A stretch of DNA of 8,635 nt from Georgenia sp. (GTDB taxonomy: Bacteria; Actinomycetota; Actinomycetes; Actinomycetales; Actinomycetaceae): contig DAHVRG010000212.1 of NCBI GenBank assembly GCA_027322565.1, forward strand, positions 1 through 8,635. The letters are read 5' to 3'. The notes under the pieces were generated by a model. That model had not been told where the DNA came from. It saw nothing but the letters and a program-made list of their open reading frames with translations, and made no database searches. Positions 1 through 5,454 of this stretch are shown piece after piece; the first letter of the stretch is position 1, and the number at the start of each line of letters is the position of its first letter. The translations under genes and the position numbers were made by a program.

Positions 1-156
1 CCGATCACCGGCGACATGGAGAACGCGGGGGCCACGGTCATCGACGCCCCGGACGTCGTGGACGGCAACCTCGTCTCCTGCCGGGGATGGCCGGACATGC
101 CGCAGTTCGGTCGGGTGATGATGGACGTCTTCTCCAAGTCGCTCGTCAACGCCTGA
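1..156 (+). CDS. DJ-1/PfpI-family protein, C-terminal fragment
   Basis: The reading frame is open from the first base of the window and ends in TGA, giving the last 51 residues of a protein whose start lies outside. The fragment reads NAGATVIDAPDVVDGNLVSC and then a proline/aspartate-rich turn leading into a final helix. This is the typical C-terminus of the type-1 glutamine-amidotransferase-like DJ-1/PfpI superfamily (intracellular proteases, deglycases and stress proteins), where the strand 'vDGNLVTsR.P.DLP.F' precedes the last helix. The catalytic cysteine and histidine of the family lie upstream and cannot be checked, so the exact activity is open. The following hydrolase gene starts 22 bases after the stop on the same strand, so the two could be cotranscribed. 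Confidence 0.8.
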   Translation, partial: PITGDMENAGATVIDAPDVVDGNLVSCRGWPDMPQFGRVMMDVFSKSLVNA

Positions 157-178
157 TGCGCACGACCACCGTCGACCG

Positions 179-991
179 GTGACGGCGGAACGCACCGTCC
201 TCGTCGACGGCTCACCCGTCCGGGTGGCCGAGGGCGGCACCGGCCCCGCGGTGCTGCTCCTGCACGGCTCCGGGCCCGGGACCACCGGGCCCGGAGCGTG
301 GGCGGCCACCATCGAGGCACTCGCGGCTTCGTGGCACCTGGTCGCACCCGACCAGGCGGGCTTCGGCAGCACTCCCCTGCCGCCGGGCTCCCGCGGCGGG
401 CTGCGGGTCTGGACGGAGCAGGCCGCCGCACTGATGGACACGCTCGGCCACCGCTCATACGCCGTCGTCGGACACTCCATGGGTGGTGCCGTCGCCCTGG
501 CGCTGGCGGCCGCCCGCCCGCGAGAGGTCACCCACGTCGTGCCGGTGGCGACGATGGGCGCCCCCGGAGCTCCGCTCTCGGCCGCGCTCGATGCGGTGTG
601 GGCGGCTCCCGCCACCGTGGACGGCGCGCGGGAGATGCTGGGCCACCTCGTGCTGGACCGGTCGCTCGTCACCGAGTCGGCCGTCGCCGCCCGGACCGCG
701 GCGATGCGGGCCGGCGCAGCCGTGTTCGCCGGCCTCTTCCCGCCGCCCCGGGCACGGTGGGCGCAGGACCTCACGCTGTCCGAGCAGACTCTGGCAACGG
801 TCCGCGCACCGGTGCTGCTCGTCCACGGCGCCCAGGACCGGGTCACACCCCTGCGCACGGCGGCCCTCCCTCTGCTCGACCACCTCGTCGACGTCCGCCT
901 GCACGTCCTCGGACGTTGTGGGCACGCGCCGGCGGTCGAGCACCCGCGCGAGTTCCAGCGTCTGCTGTCGGAGTTCCTGGGCCGAGGGTGA
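179..991 (+). CDS. alpha/beta hydrolase, meta-cleavage-product hydrolase-like
   Basis: A 270-residue alpha/beta-fold hydrolase, the usual size for single-domain members. The oxyanion-hole segment HGSGPG is at residues 29-34, the nucleophile elbow GHSMGG has Ser100, Asp220 lies in HGAQDRVTP, and His249 lies in GRCGHA. The HGSGPG...GPGAW block, the segment FPPPRARW before the acid residue, and GRCGH resemble hydrolases of aromatic meta-cleavage pathways (DmpD, MhpC, BphD), which cut the C-C bond of ring-opened diketo acids. The usual Trp after the catalytic His is Ala here, and no ring-cleavage genes are visible nearby, so the substrate is uncertain; esterase activity is an alternative. The GTG start is the only reasonable one in frame downstream of the preceding gene. 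It lacks a clear Shine-Dalgarno sequence, which suggests read-through or coupled translation from the gene upstream. Confidence 0.88.
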   Translation: MTAERTVLVDGSPVRVAEGGTGPAVLLLHGSGPGTTGPGAWAATIEALAASWHLVAPDQAGFGSTPLPPGSRGGLRVWTEQAAALMDTLGHRSYAVVGHSMGGAVALALAAARPREVTHVVPVATMGAPGAPLSAALDAVWAAPATVDGAREMLGHLVLDRSLVTESAVAARTAAMRAGAAVFAGLFPPPRARWAQDLTLSEQTLATVRAPVLLVHGAQDRVTPLRTAALPLLDHLVDVRLHVLGRCGHAPAVEHPREFQRLLSEFLGRG

Positions 992-999
992 CGGCGTCG

Positions 1000-1026
1000 C
1001 CCGTGCGGCGGGCGGTGAGGCACGGG
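1000..1026 (+). terminator. candidate hairpin after the hydrolase gene
   Basis: CCCGTGC at 1000-1006 pairs perfectly with GCACGGG at 1020-1026 across a 13-base loop, starting nine bases after the hydrolase stop codon. There is no T-tract, so this would be a GC-rich, U-less terminator or simply an RNA-stabilising hairpin. Such hairpins arise by chance in DNA this GC-rich, hence the low confidence. Confidence 0.3.
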
Positions 1027-1093
1027 ATGGGCGACCATGCCGACCGCCCGACGACCTAGCAGGAGTAGCGCCTGGGCGGCAGCCGGCGCGAGC

Positions 1094-1115
1094 CCACAGC
1101 GGCCCGTGGCTGCGG
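1094..1115 (-). terminator. candidate hairpin downstream of rnpB
   Basis: On the minus strand CCGCAGC, an 8-base loop and GCUGUGG form a 7-bp stem that includes one G-U pair. The same stem has a mismatch when read as plus-strand RNA, which favours a minus-strand role. It lies about 26 bases beyond the 3' side of the rnpB P1 helix. No U-run follows, so its role in ending or trimming the RNase P transcript is a guess. Confidence 0.25.
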
Positions 1116-1140
1116 TGACCGCGCGGCTCGGGCTGTCGGA

Positions 1141-1528
1141 GCGGATGAGTCGGCCGGTACGCCGGGTTCTGTCCCGCGGCCCCGTTGCCAGGGCCGCGGT
1201 GGCGGCCATCCATCTAGGACGCACGTTGCCGTGCGCCTCGAGCGACCTACCCGCAGGCATCGGGCGAGCAGCCCTCGAGCGCCTGCTGTCTGGTCTTGCT
1301 CCGGGTGGGGTTTACCGAGCCGTGCCGGTCACCCGGCACGCTGGTGGTCTCTTACACCACCCTTTCACCCTTACCGCCGAAGTCCGGGGACTGCGGCGGC
1401 GGTCTGCTTTCTGTGGCACTTTCCCGCGGGTCACCCCGGGTGGGCGTTACCCACCACCCTGCTCTGCGGAGCCCGGACGTTCCTCGTCGCCCCGGAGGGC
1501 GCCGCGACCGCCTGGCCGACTCATCCGC
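1141..1528 (-). ncRNA. rnpB: RNase P RNA (bacterial class A)
   Basis: This is the catalytic RNA of RNase P, which removes 5' leaders from pre-tRNAs together with the RnpA protein. On the minus strand the two ends form a perfect 15-bp P1 helix: 1528-1514 (GCGGATGAGTCGGCC) pairs with 1155-1141. The hallmark core blocks are present: GAGGAACGTCCGGGC at 1485-1471, GGTGGGTAACGCCCACC just after it, a CCACAGAAAGCAGACCGCC-type segment, GGTAAACCCC with the L15 GGU that binds the tRNA CCA end (around 1316-1307), and ACAGAACCCGGC at 1172-1161 near the 3' end. The length of about 388 nt suits an actinobacterial class-A RNA. Ends are set by the P1 helix and may be off by a few bases. Long open frames across this region on both strands are shadows of the GC-rich sequence. 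Confidence 0.97.
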
Positions 1529-1534
1529 CCCACG

Positions 1535-1540
1535 AGTCTA
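1535..1540 (-). promoter_or_regulatory. -10 box of the rnpB promoter
   Basis: TAGACT on the minus strand (TANNNT type) ends six bases before 1528, which is the 5' base of the rnpB P1 helix, so start-site and RNA-end predictions agree. I see no good -35 hexamer at 16-18 bases upstream (the region reads around CCCGAA), which is common for actinobacterial promoters. Confidence 0.6.
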
Positions 1541-1613
1541 CCGGTGTCCGGATACGGTTCGGGCCCGACTCCGACCCGGACGCAGAAGGTCGTCTGCCAC
1601 ACACGTCCTCGCC

Positions 1614-1629
1614 GCCGGCCTGGGCCGGC
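1614..1629 (-). terminator. candidate hairpin after the NIF3-rnhC operon
   Basis: GCCGGCC at 1614-1620 and GGCCGGC at 1623-1629 are perfect inverted copies around a TG centre; allowing a 4-base loop leaves a 6-bp all-GC stem. It lies 65 bases after the stop of the last operon gene and before the rnpB promoter, where an operon terminator is expected. No U-run follows. The rest of the 1531-1693 gap shows only the rnpB -10 box. Confidence 0.35.
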
Positions 1630-1693
1630 TGGTCGGTGCCCTGGCCGCTGCCGGAGAGGCGTGACCCGGCCGAGCTGCGGGGACCGCCGCGCC

Positions 1694-2836
1694 TCAGCTG
1701 CCGAGCTGGGCGGGGCATCCCATGGCGTGGACCTCGCCGCGTCCGCGCCACCGGCGCACGACGCTGACCGTGCCCGGGGCGATCCGGAAGACGTCCCACG
1801 CCTCGGTCGGGGCCTCGACCACGGTGCCGATGATCGCGGCGATGACGTCGGCGTGTGCGGCAACCACGACGGTGCAGCCGCGACAACTCTCGTCGAGCCG
1901 CGACAGCGCCCGCTCCACCCGGGCCGCGAGGTGGGTCCGCTCCTCCCCCGGCTGCGCCGGGGCGAAGTCGTCGTCGACGGTGGGCACGCCGAGTCCGGCG
2001 ACCTCGCTGATGAGCTCGGCCGTCTGCTGCGCCCGCACGAGCGGCGAGGCGAGGAGCAGGCTCGGCGGCGCCAGGTGCGGCCACAGCCCGTCGCCGATCT
2101 GGTCGACCACGGCCGCCGCCGCTCCGGCGAGCTCCATGCCCTGTGCGGTGAGCTCGGGATCCCCGCCGCGCTCGCGGGGCGCTACTCCCGGGCTGACGAG
2201 GACGAGGGTGACGGCGTCCGGGTCGGACAGCGAGGGTGCGTTGGTGTCGACGTCCGGGATCGGCGGGACGTCGTCCTCGCCGTCGTCGTCCACCGCCGGC
2301 TCATCACCCGCGCCGGAGGGGGCGGGTGAGGCGGACTCGGCAGCGGTGTAGTCCCGCTCGATCCGTCCGCCGCTGTCCATGACGTCGTTGGCCAGGGCGT
2401 CGGCGGCGCCGTTCTCCGCGCGCGGCACCCACGTGTACCGGACCTGGCCGGGCGGGAAGACCTCGCGTGCCTCGAGCGCGAGGCGCCGCATGTCGGCGTG
2501 CTTGATCTTCCAGTTCCCGGACATCTGCTCGACGACGAGCCGGGAGTCCATCCGGACCTCCACCTGCGCCGTCGGGTCGATCTCGGCCGCTGCCCGCAGC
2601 CCGGCGATGAGCCCGCTGTACTCGGCGACGTTGTTCGAGCACACGCCGAGGAACTCCGCGCGCTCGGCGAGCACCGTGTCCCCCTCGCGGACGACGGCAC
2701 CGTAGCCGGCGGGCCCTGGGTTGCCGCGCGACCCGCCGTCCGCCTCGACGACGAGCACGCGCCCGCTGGGCCTCGCCCGCTCCTGCGGGCGCTCGGCCTC
2801 GCCGGGTTCGATGTCGAAGAGGCTGGCCTGGCTCAC
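1694..2836 (-). CDS. rnhC: RNase HI fused to a degenerate histidine-phosphatase domain
   Basis: This 380-residue protein has the architecture of mycobacterial RnhC (MSMEG_4305, Rv2228c): RNase HI followed by an acid-phosphatase/CobC-like domain. Residues 27-155 form the RNase H, which cuts RNA in RNA-DNA hybrids. It has EADGGSRGNPGPAGYG and the four acidic residues Asp33, Glu72 (NNVAEY), Asp97 (RMDSRL) and Asp146 (ADALAN). Residues 164-208 are an acidic, proline-containing linker. Residues 209-380 follow the phosphoglycerate-mutase fold, with SPLVRAQQTAE (Arg268) and AAHADVIAAI (His328). However, the motif that should read LVRHG reads LVSPG (215-217), so the phospho-accepting His and its Arg are gone; the usual GEWEG acid motif is also unrecognisable. 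The GTG start overlaps the stop of the upstream gene by GTGA, implying coupled translation. The RNase H half should be active; the second half is probably not a phosphatase. Confidence 0.93.
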   Translation of the reverse strand: MSQASLFDIEPGEAERPQERARPSGRVLVVEADGGSRGNPGPAGYGAVVREGDTVLAERAEFLGVCSNNVAEYSGLIAGLRAAAEIDPTAQVEVRMDSRLVVEQMSGNWKIKHADMRRLALEAREVFPPGQVRYTWVPRAENGAADALANDVMDSGGRIERDYTAAESASPAPSGAGDEPAVDDDGEDDVPPIPDVDTNAPSLSDPDAVTLVLVSPGVAPRERGGDPELTAQGMELAGAAAAVVDQIGDGLWPHLAPPSLLLASPLVRAQQTAELISEVAGLGVPTVDDDFAPAQPGEERTHLAARVERALSRLDESCRGCTVVVAAHADVIAAIIGTVVEAPTEAWDVFRIAPGTVSVVRRWRGRGEVHAMGCPAQLGS

Positions 2837-3570
2837 TGGGGGTCCATCCGCACGATGATGTAGCCGTAGTCCTCGTGCTGGACGACCTGCTCGGGCGGCG
2901 CGGAGTGGATCGCGTCGAGCTCGGTGAGCGAGAAGTCCAGCTGGGTGCCCTCGGTGCGCGAGCCGTACAGCGCGATCGCCGCCAGCCCGCCGGTCCGCTC
3001 GCGGACGCGGTCGTAGAGCCTCATGAGGCCGGGCTCGATCTCCTCGACGATCGTGCTGCGCTCGGCCGCGATGGAGGCGAGCTCACCGTCGATGGTGGAC
3101 CACTCGGCGTCGCGGGTCTCGGTGTGCCGGGCGACGTCGGCGGCGATCGCCGCCTCCTGCCGCTCCAGCTCGGCGAGGCGGGACTCGGCCTCCTCGAGGC
3201 GCTCCATGACCTCGAGCTCCACCTCCTCGAGGTCGGCCTGCCGCTTGGCGAGCTGTTCGAGCTCGGCCTGGAGCGCCTGGGCGTCCTTGGCGGTGACTGC
3301 CCCCGAGTCGAGGCGCGTCTGGTGGCGGGCCGCCCGCTGCCGCACCTGCTCGACGTCCCCCTCGGCCTTGGTCAGCTCGCGGCGCGTGTCGGCGATGGTC
3401 GTGCGCTCCTCCACCTGGGCGCGGCGGATGTCCTCGAGGCGGGCCTCGAGCTCGGCGAGCGTCTCGAGCACCGGCAGGCTGCGGCGCTGGTGGTTGAGCT
3501 TCGCGGCACGCGTGTCGAGCGCCTGGACGTCGAGCAGACGGCGCTGGTCGGCCACCGGGGCTGTGGTCAC
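2833..3570 (-). CDS. coiled-coil protein of the C4 zinc-ribbon (CT398-like) family, cysteines lost
   Basis: This 245-residue protein lies between NIF3 and RNase H as its actinobacterial relatives do (Rv2229c position). Residues 9-30 match the family start (QRRLLDVQALDTRAAKLNHQ). Residues 38-180 are a long, charged, heptad-rich antiparallel coiled coil with the break AVTAKDAQALQAEL at 91-104. The C-terminus matches the family's zinc ribbon in outline (LYGSR.EG..L, then PPEQVV...YGYIIVR). Yet the two CxxC pairs are replaced by Thr206, Thr209, His232 and Tyr235, and the protein has no cysteine at all, so it cannot bind zinc in the usual way. The family is annotated as a putative nucleic-acid-binding or chaperone-like protein without firm function. 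The GTG start at 3570 is chosen because it overlaps the NIF3 stop by GTGA and gives the family's N-terminus; a longer frame upstream is antisense shadow. Confidence 0.9.
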   Translation of the reverse strand: MTTAPVADQRRLLDVQALDTRAAKLNHQRRSLPVLETLAELEARLEDIRRAQVEERTTIADTRRELTKAEGDVEQVRQRAARHQTRLDSGAVTAKDAQALQAELEQLAKRQADLEEVELEVMERLEEAESRLAELERQEAAIAADVARHTETRDAEWSTIDGELASIAAERSTIVEEIEPGLMRLYDRVRERTGGLAAIALYGSRTEGTQLDFSLTELDAIHSAPPEQVVQHEDYGYIIVRMDPQ

Positions 3571-4751
3571 TGGGCGACTCCCTCGTTGTCGTCGGTACTG
3601 CCATTGTCGGGGGCGCCGAGGCGCAGCGTCCACGGGTCGGTGACCGTCGTACTGACGACGGTCTCGACCGTGGCACCGACGGCGCGGGCGTCCTCCTCCA
3701 GCCGCGCGGCCGCGACCGGCAGCCAGGGCCACTCGCTGGACCAGTGCGTGGCGTCGATGAGGTAGGGCGGCCCGGCCTCGAGCGCCTCGGAGGCCGGGTG
3801 GTGGCGCAGGTCGGCGGTGAGGTAGACGTCCGCGCCGATCGCGCGGACGGTGCCGAGGAGCGAGTCCCCGGAGCCGCCGCACACCGCGACCGTGCGCACC
3901 TCGGCGTCGAGGTCCCCCGCCACGCGGATACCCTGGGCCGTGGCGGGCAGCACCGCGGCGACGTGCTCGGCGAGCGCGCGCAGGGTGGTCGGGGCGGGCA
4001 GGGTGCCGACACGGCCGATCCCGGTGCCCGAGGGCTGGGCGGCGTGCTCGACGACTAAGAACGCGGGCTCCTCGTAGGGGTGGCTGGCGCGCAGCGCGGC
4101 GACGACGGCGGCGCGGCGGTGGCGGGGCAGCGTCATCTCCAGGCGGTCCTCGACCACCTCGGTGATCTCACCCCGCGCCCCGATCGTCGGGTTGGCCGCG
4201 GCTCCCGCCCGGAACGTCCCCTGGCCGGTGACCGAGAAGGCGCAGCGATCGTACTCCCCGATGGCGCCGGCACCCGCTGCGGCGAGCGCGTCGAGCACCG
4301 CCGCGGTGTGGTCCTGCGGGACGAACACGGTCAGGGTGTCGAGTGCGGCGGCGTCGTGCGGGGTCAGCGGCTCCCGGTCGCGCAGGTCGAGGAGGTCGGC
4401 GAGCGCGTCGGCCACGCCGCCGTGCGCGGAGTCGGCGTTGGTGTGGGCGGTGTAGAGCGCGCAGCCCGCGCGGACGAGATCGTGCACGACCCGGCCCTTG
4501 GGGGTGTCCGCGGCCACCGTGGTGGTGCCCCGCAGGTAGAGCGGGTGGTGCGTGACGAGGAGGTCGGCACGGGCGGCGACGGCCTCCGCCGCCACAGCCC
4601 GGACCGGGTCGACCGCGAACACCACCTTCCGCACGGGGGCCGTCGGGTCGCCCGCGACGAGGCCGACGGCGTCCCATCCCTCGGCGGTGCTCGGTGGGTA
4701 TCGCTGCTCGAGAAGGCCGACGACGTCGGCGACGGTCAGAGTACTGGCCAT
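3567..4751 (-). CDS. NIF3-like dinuclear metal-centre protein (YqfO/Rv2230c type)
   Basis: A complete 394-residue Nif3-family protein, often annotated 'GTP cyclohydrolase 1 type 2'; the biological substrate is not settled. The N-terminal half has WDAVGLVAGDP (26-36), FAVDPV, and the metal ligands His68-His69 in VTHHP and Asp107 in HTNAD. Residues 138-235 form the inserted CutA/PII-like domain of the long YqfO-type proteins (FVPQDHTAAVLDALAAAGAG to SHPYEEPAF). The C-terminal half supplies the remaining ligands His336 and Glu340 in ATHWSSEW. All expected ligands are present. It is the first gene of the operon; its TGA overlaps the GTG of the next gene. The ATG has no Shine-Dalgarno sequence but sits six bases after TAGCCT, so the mRNA is probably leaderless. 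Confidence 0.94.
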   Translation of the reverse strand: MASTLTVADVVGLLEQRYPPSTAEGWDAVGLVAGDPTAPVRKVVFAVDPVRAVAAEAVAARADLLVTHHPLYLRGTTTVAADTPKGRVVHDLVRAGCALYTAHTNADSAHGGVADALADLLDLRDREPLTPHDAAALDTLTVFVPQDHTAAVLDALAAAGAGAIGEYDRCAFSVTGQGTFRAGAAANPTIGARGEITEVVEDRLEMTLPRHRRAAVVAALRASHPYEEPAFLVVEHAAQPSGTGIGRVGTLPAPTTLRALAEHVAAVLPATAQGIRVAGDLDAEVRTVAVCGGSGDSLLGTVRAIGADVYLTADLRHHPASEALEAGPPYLIDATHWSSEWPWLPVAAARLEEDARAVGATVETVVSTTVTDPWTLRLGAPDNGSTDDNEGVAQ

Positions 4752-4757
4752 CCCGAC

Positions 4758-4763
4758 AGGCTA
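4758..4763 (-). promoter_or_regulatory. -10 box for a leaderless NIF3 operon transcript
   Basis: TAGCCT (TANNNT) on the minus strand is followed by GTCGGG and then the ATG of the NIF3-like gene, so transcription starting 7 bases after the box would begin at the A of the start codon. There is no AGGAGG-like sequence before this ATG. The -35 region is not recognisable. Confidence 0.45.
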
Positions 4764-4805
4764 GCCGGGACCACGGACACCCTCGTGCGGGTCCGCGGGG
4801 TCGCG

Positions 4806-4853
4806 CCCGACGGACGGCCCGGCGGCGTCGAACGCCGTCGGCCGGCCGTCGGG
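4806..4853 (-). terminator. long imperfect hairpin downstream of osmC
   Basis: The arms CCCGACGG/CCGTCGGG (8 bp), GGCC/GGCC (4 bp) and CGGCG/CGCCG (5 bp) nest around a TCGAA loop, separated by two small internal loops, giving 17 base pairs in all. It begins 17 bases past the osmC stop and ends before the NIF3 promoter, the expected place for a terminator insulating the two minus-strand units. As in the rest of the window there is no U-tract. Confidence 0.5.
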
Positions 4854-4870
4854 GCGGCCCGTGCGGTGTC

Positions 4871-5305
4871 TCAGGCGAGCTGGACGTCGCTCAGGGTGAT
4901 CTCCGTCGCCGCCAGTGCCTGGCTCACCGGGCACTGCTCCTTGGCCTGCCGGGCGATGTCCTCGAAGGTCGCGGCGTCGATGCCCTCGACCGTCCCACGC
5001 ACGGTGAGCTCGATCCCGGTGATCCCGCTCCCGGCGACAAAGGTGACCGCGGCGCTCGTGTTGAGCTTGGTGGGCGGGGTGCCGTTCTCCTTGAGCATGT
5101 TGGAGAACTGCATGGAGTAGCAGGTCGCGTGGGCGGCGGCGATGAGCTCCTCCGGCGTCGTCGTGCCGGACTGCTCCTCGGCGCGGGACTTCCAGGCGAC
5201 GTCGAAGGTCGCCTTGCCGGAGGTCTCCAGCGTCGTCGTGCCGGACCCGGTGAACAGGTCGCCGTTCCACTCGGTGCTCGCCTTGTTGACCACGGGGTTG
5301 GGCAT
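4871..5305 (-). CDS. osmC: OsmC-family peroxiredoxin
   Basis: A 144-residue protein, the length of E. coli OsmC (about 143). OsmC is a cytosolic, dithiol-dependent peroxidase acting on organic hydroperoxides. The peroxidatic Cys62 sits in TPEELIAAAHATCYSM and the resolving Cys125 in AKEQCPVSQAL, spaced as in OsmC; the N-terminal half (WNGDLFTGSGTTTLETSG) also fits OsmC better than Ohr. The ATG at 5305 is preferred over an upstream-extended frame because it is preceded by AGAAGGAGAG at ideal spacing and gives the family N-terminus. It is divergent from the aldo/keto reductase gene across 149 bases holding a palindrome, so the two could share a regulator. I see no OhrR-type regulator in the window. 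Function as a hydroperoxide detoxifier is inferred from family. Confidence 0.95.
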   Translation of the reverse strand: MPNPVVNKASTEWNGDLFTGSGTTTLETSGKATFDVAWKSRAEEQSGTTTPEELIAAAHATCYSMQFSNMLKENGTPPTKLNTSAAVTFVAGSGITGIELTVRGTVEGIDAATFEDIARQAKEQCPVSQALAATEITLSDVQLA

Positions 5306-5308
5306 GAT

Positions 5309-5318
5309 CTCTCCTTCT
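5309..5318 (-). promoter_or_regulatory. Shine-Dalgarno site that fixes the osmC start
   Basis: AGAAGGAGAG on the minus strand, with the AGGAG core five bases from the ATG at 5305. It is one of the strongest ribosome-binding sites in the window and decides against the longer upstream frame. Confidence 0.85.
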
Positions 5319-5387
5319 GCACAGGCTGCGGGCGGCCCGTAGGCCGGCGGCGCCCCGGACAGCGCCGTCCCCTCATCCCACCACAAC

Positions 5388-5403
5388 GTGTGCTGGAACA
5401 CAC
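5388..5403. promoter_or_regulatory. palindrome GTGTG-N6-CACAC between osmC and the reductase gene
   Basis: A perfect 5-base inverted repeat with a 6-base spacer (CTGGAA) in the divergent intergenic region. Its right arm falls about where the -35 element of the reductase promoter would lie if TACCCT at 5422-5427 is its -10 box. This is the shape of an operator for a dimeric regulator, but a short palindrome like this can occur by chance. Confidence 0.3.
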
Positions 5404-5421
5404 CGGACAGCCGGACGCCGG

Positions 5422-5454
5422 TACCCTGGGCGCTCGCGCCATCGAAGGAGAGAG
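5422..5454 (+). promoter_or_regulatory. candidate -10 box and ribosome-binding site of the aldo/keto reductase gene
   Basis: TACCCT at 5422-5427 is a TANNNT-type -10 box; transcription would start near 5434 and leave a leader of about 21 bases. GAAGGAG at 5444-5450 is a strong Shine-Dalgarno sequence, four bases before the ATG at 5455. No clear -35 hexamer is seen. The ribosome-binding site is firm; the -10 call is tentative. Confidence 0.5.

Noticed and set aside
1471..1485. GAGGAACGTCCGGGC in rnpB, differing by one base from the common GAGGAAAGTCC core
   Set aside because: As far as I recall, the AACG variant is normal in actinobacterial RNase P RNAs, so it is not a sign of a defective gene; an Rfam alignment would settle it.
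1037..2329. A 430-codon plus-strand open frame across rnpB and into the RNase H gene
   Set aside because: It runs antisense through RNase P RNA and through rnhC, has arginine/alanine/proline-rich low-complexity translation and no recognisable domain. GC-rich sequence yields such frames by chance.
2833..3882. Longer start for the coiled-coil protein, adding about 104 N-terminal residues
   Set aside because: The added part is Arg/Pro-rich and antisense-like, lying within the NIF3 gene. The GTG at 3570 gives the family N-terminus and a GTGA overlap.
4080..5120. A 346-codon plus-strand open frame opposite NIF3 and osmC
   Set aside because: Both genes beneath it are recognised families with intact active-site residues; this frame shows no domain.
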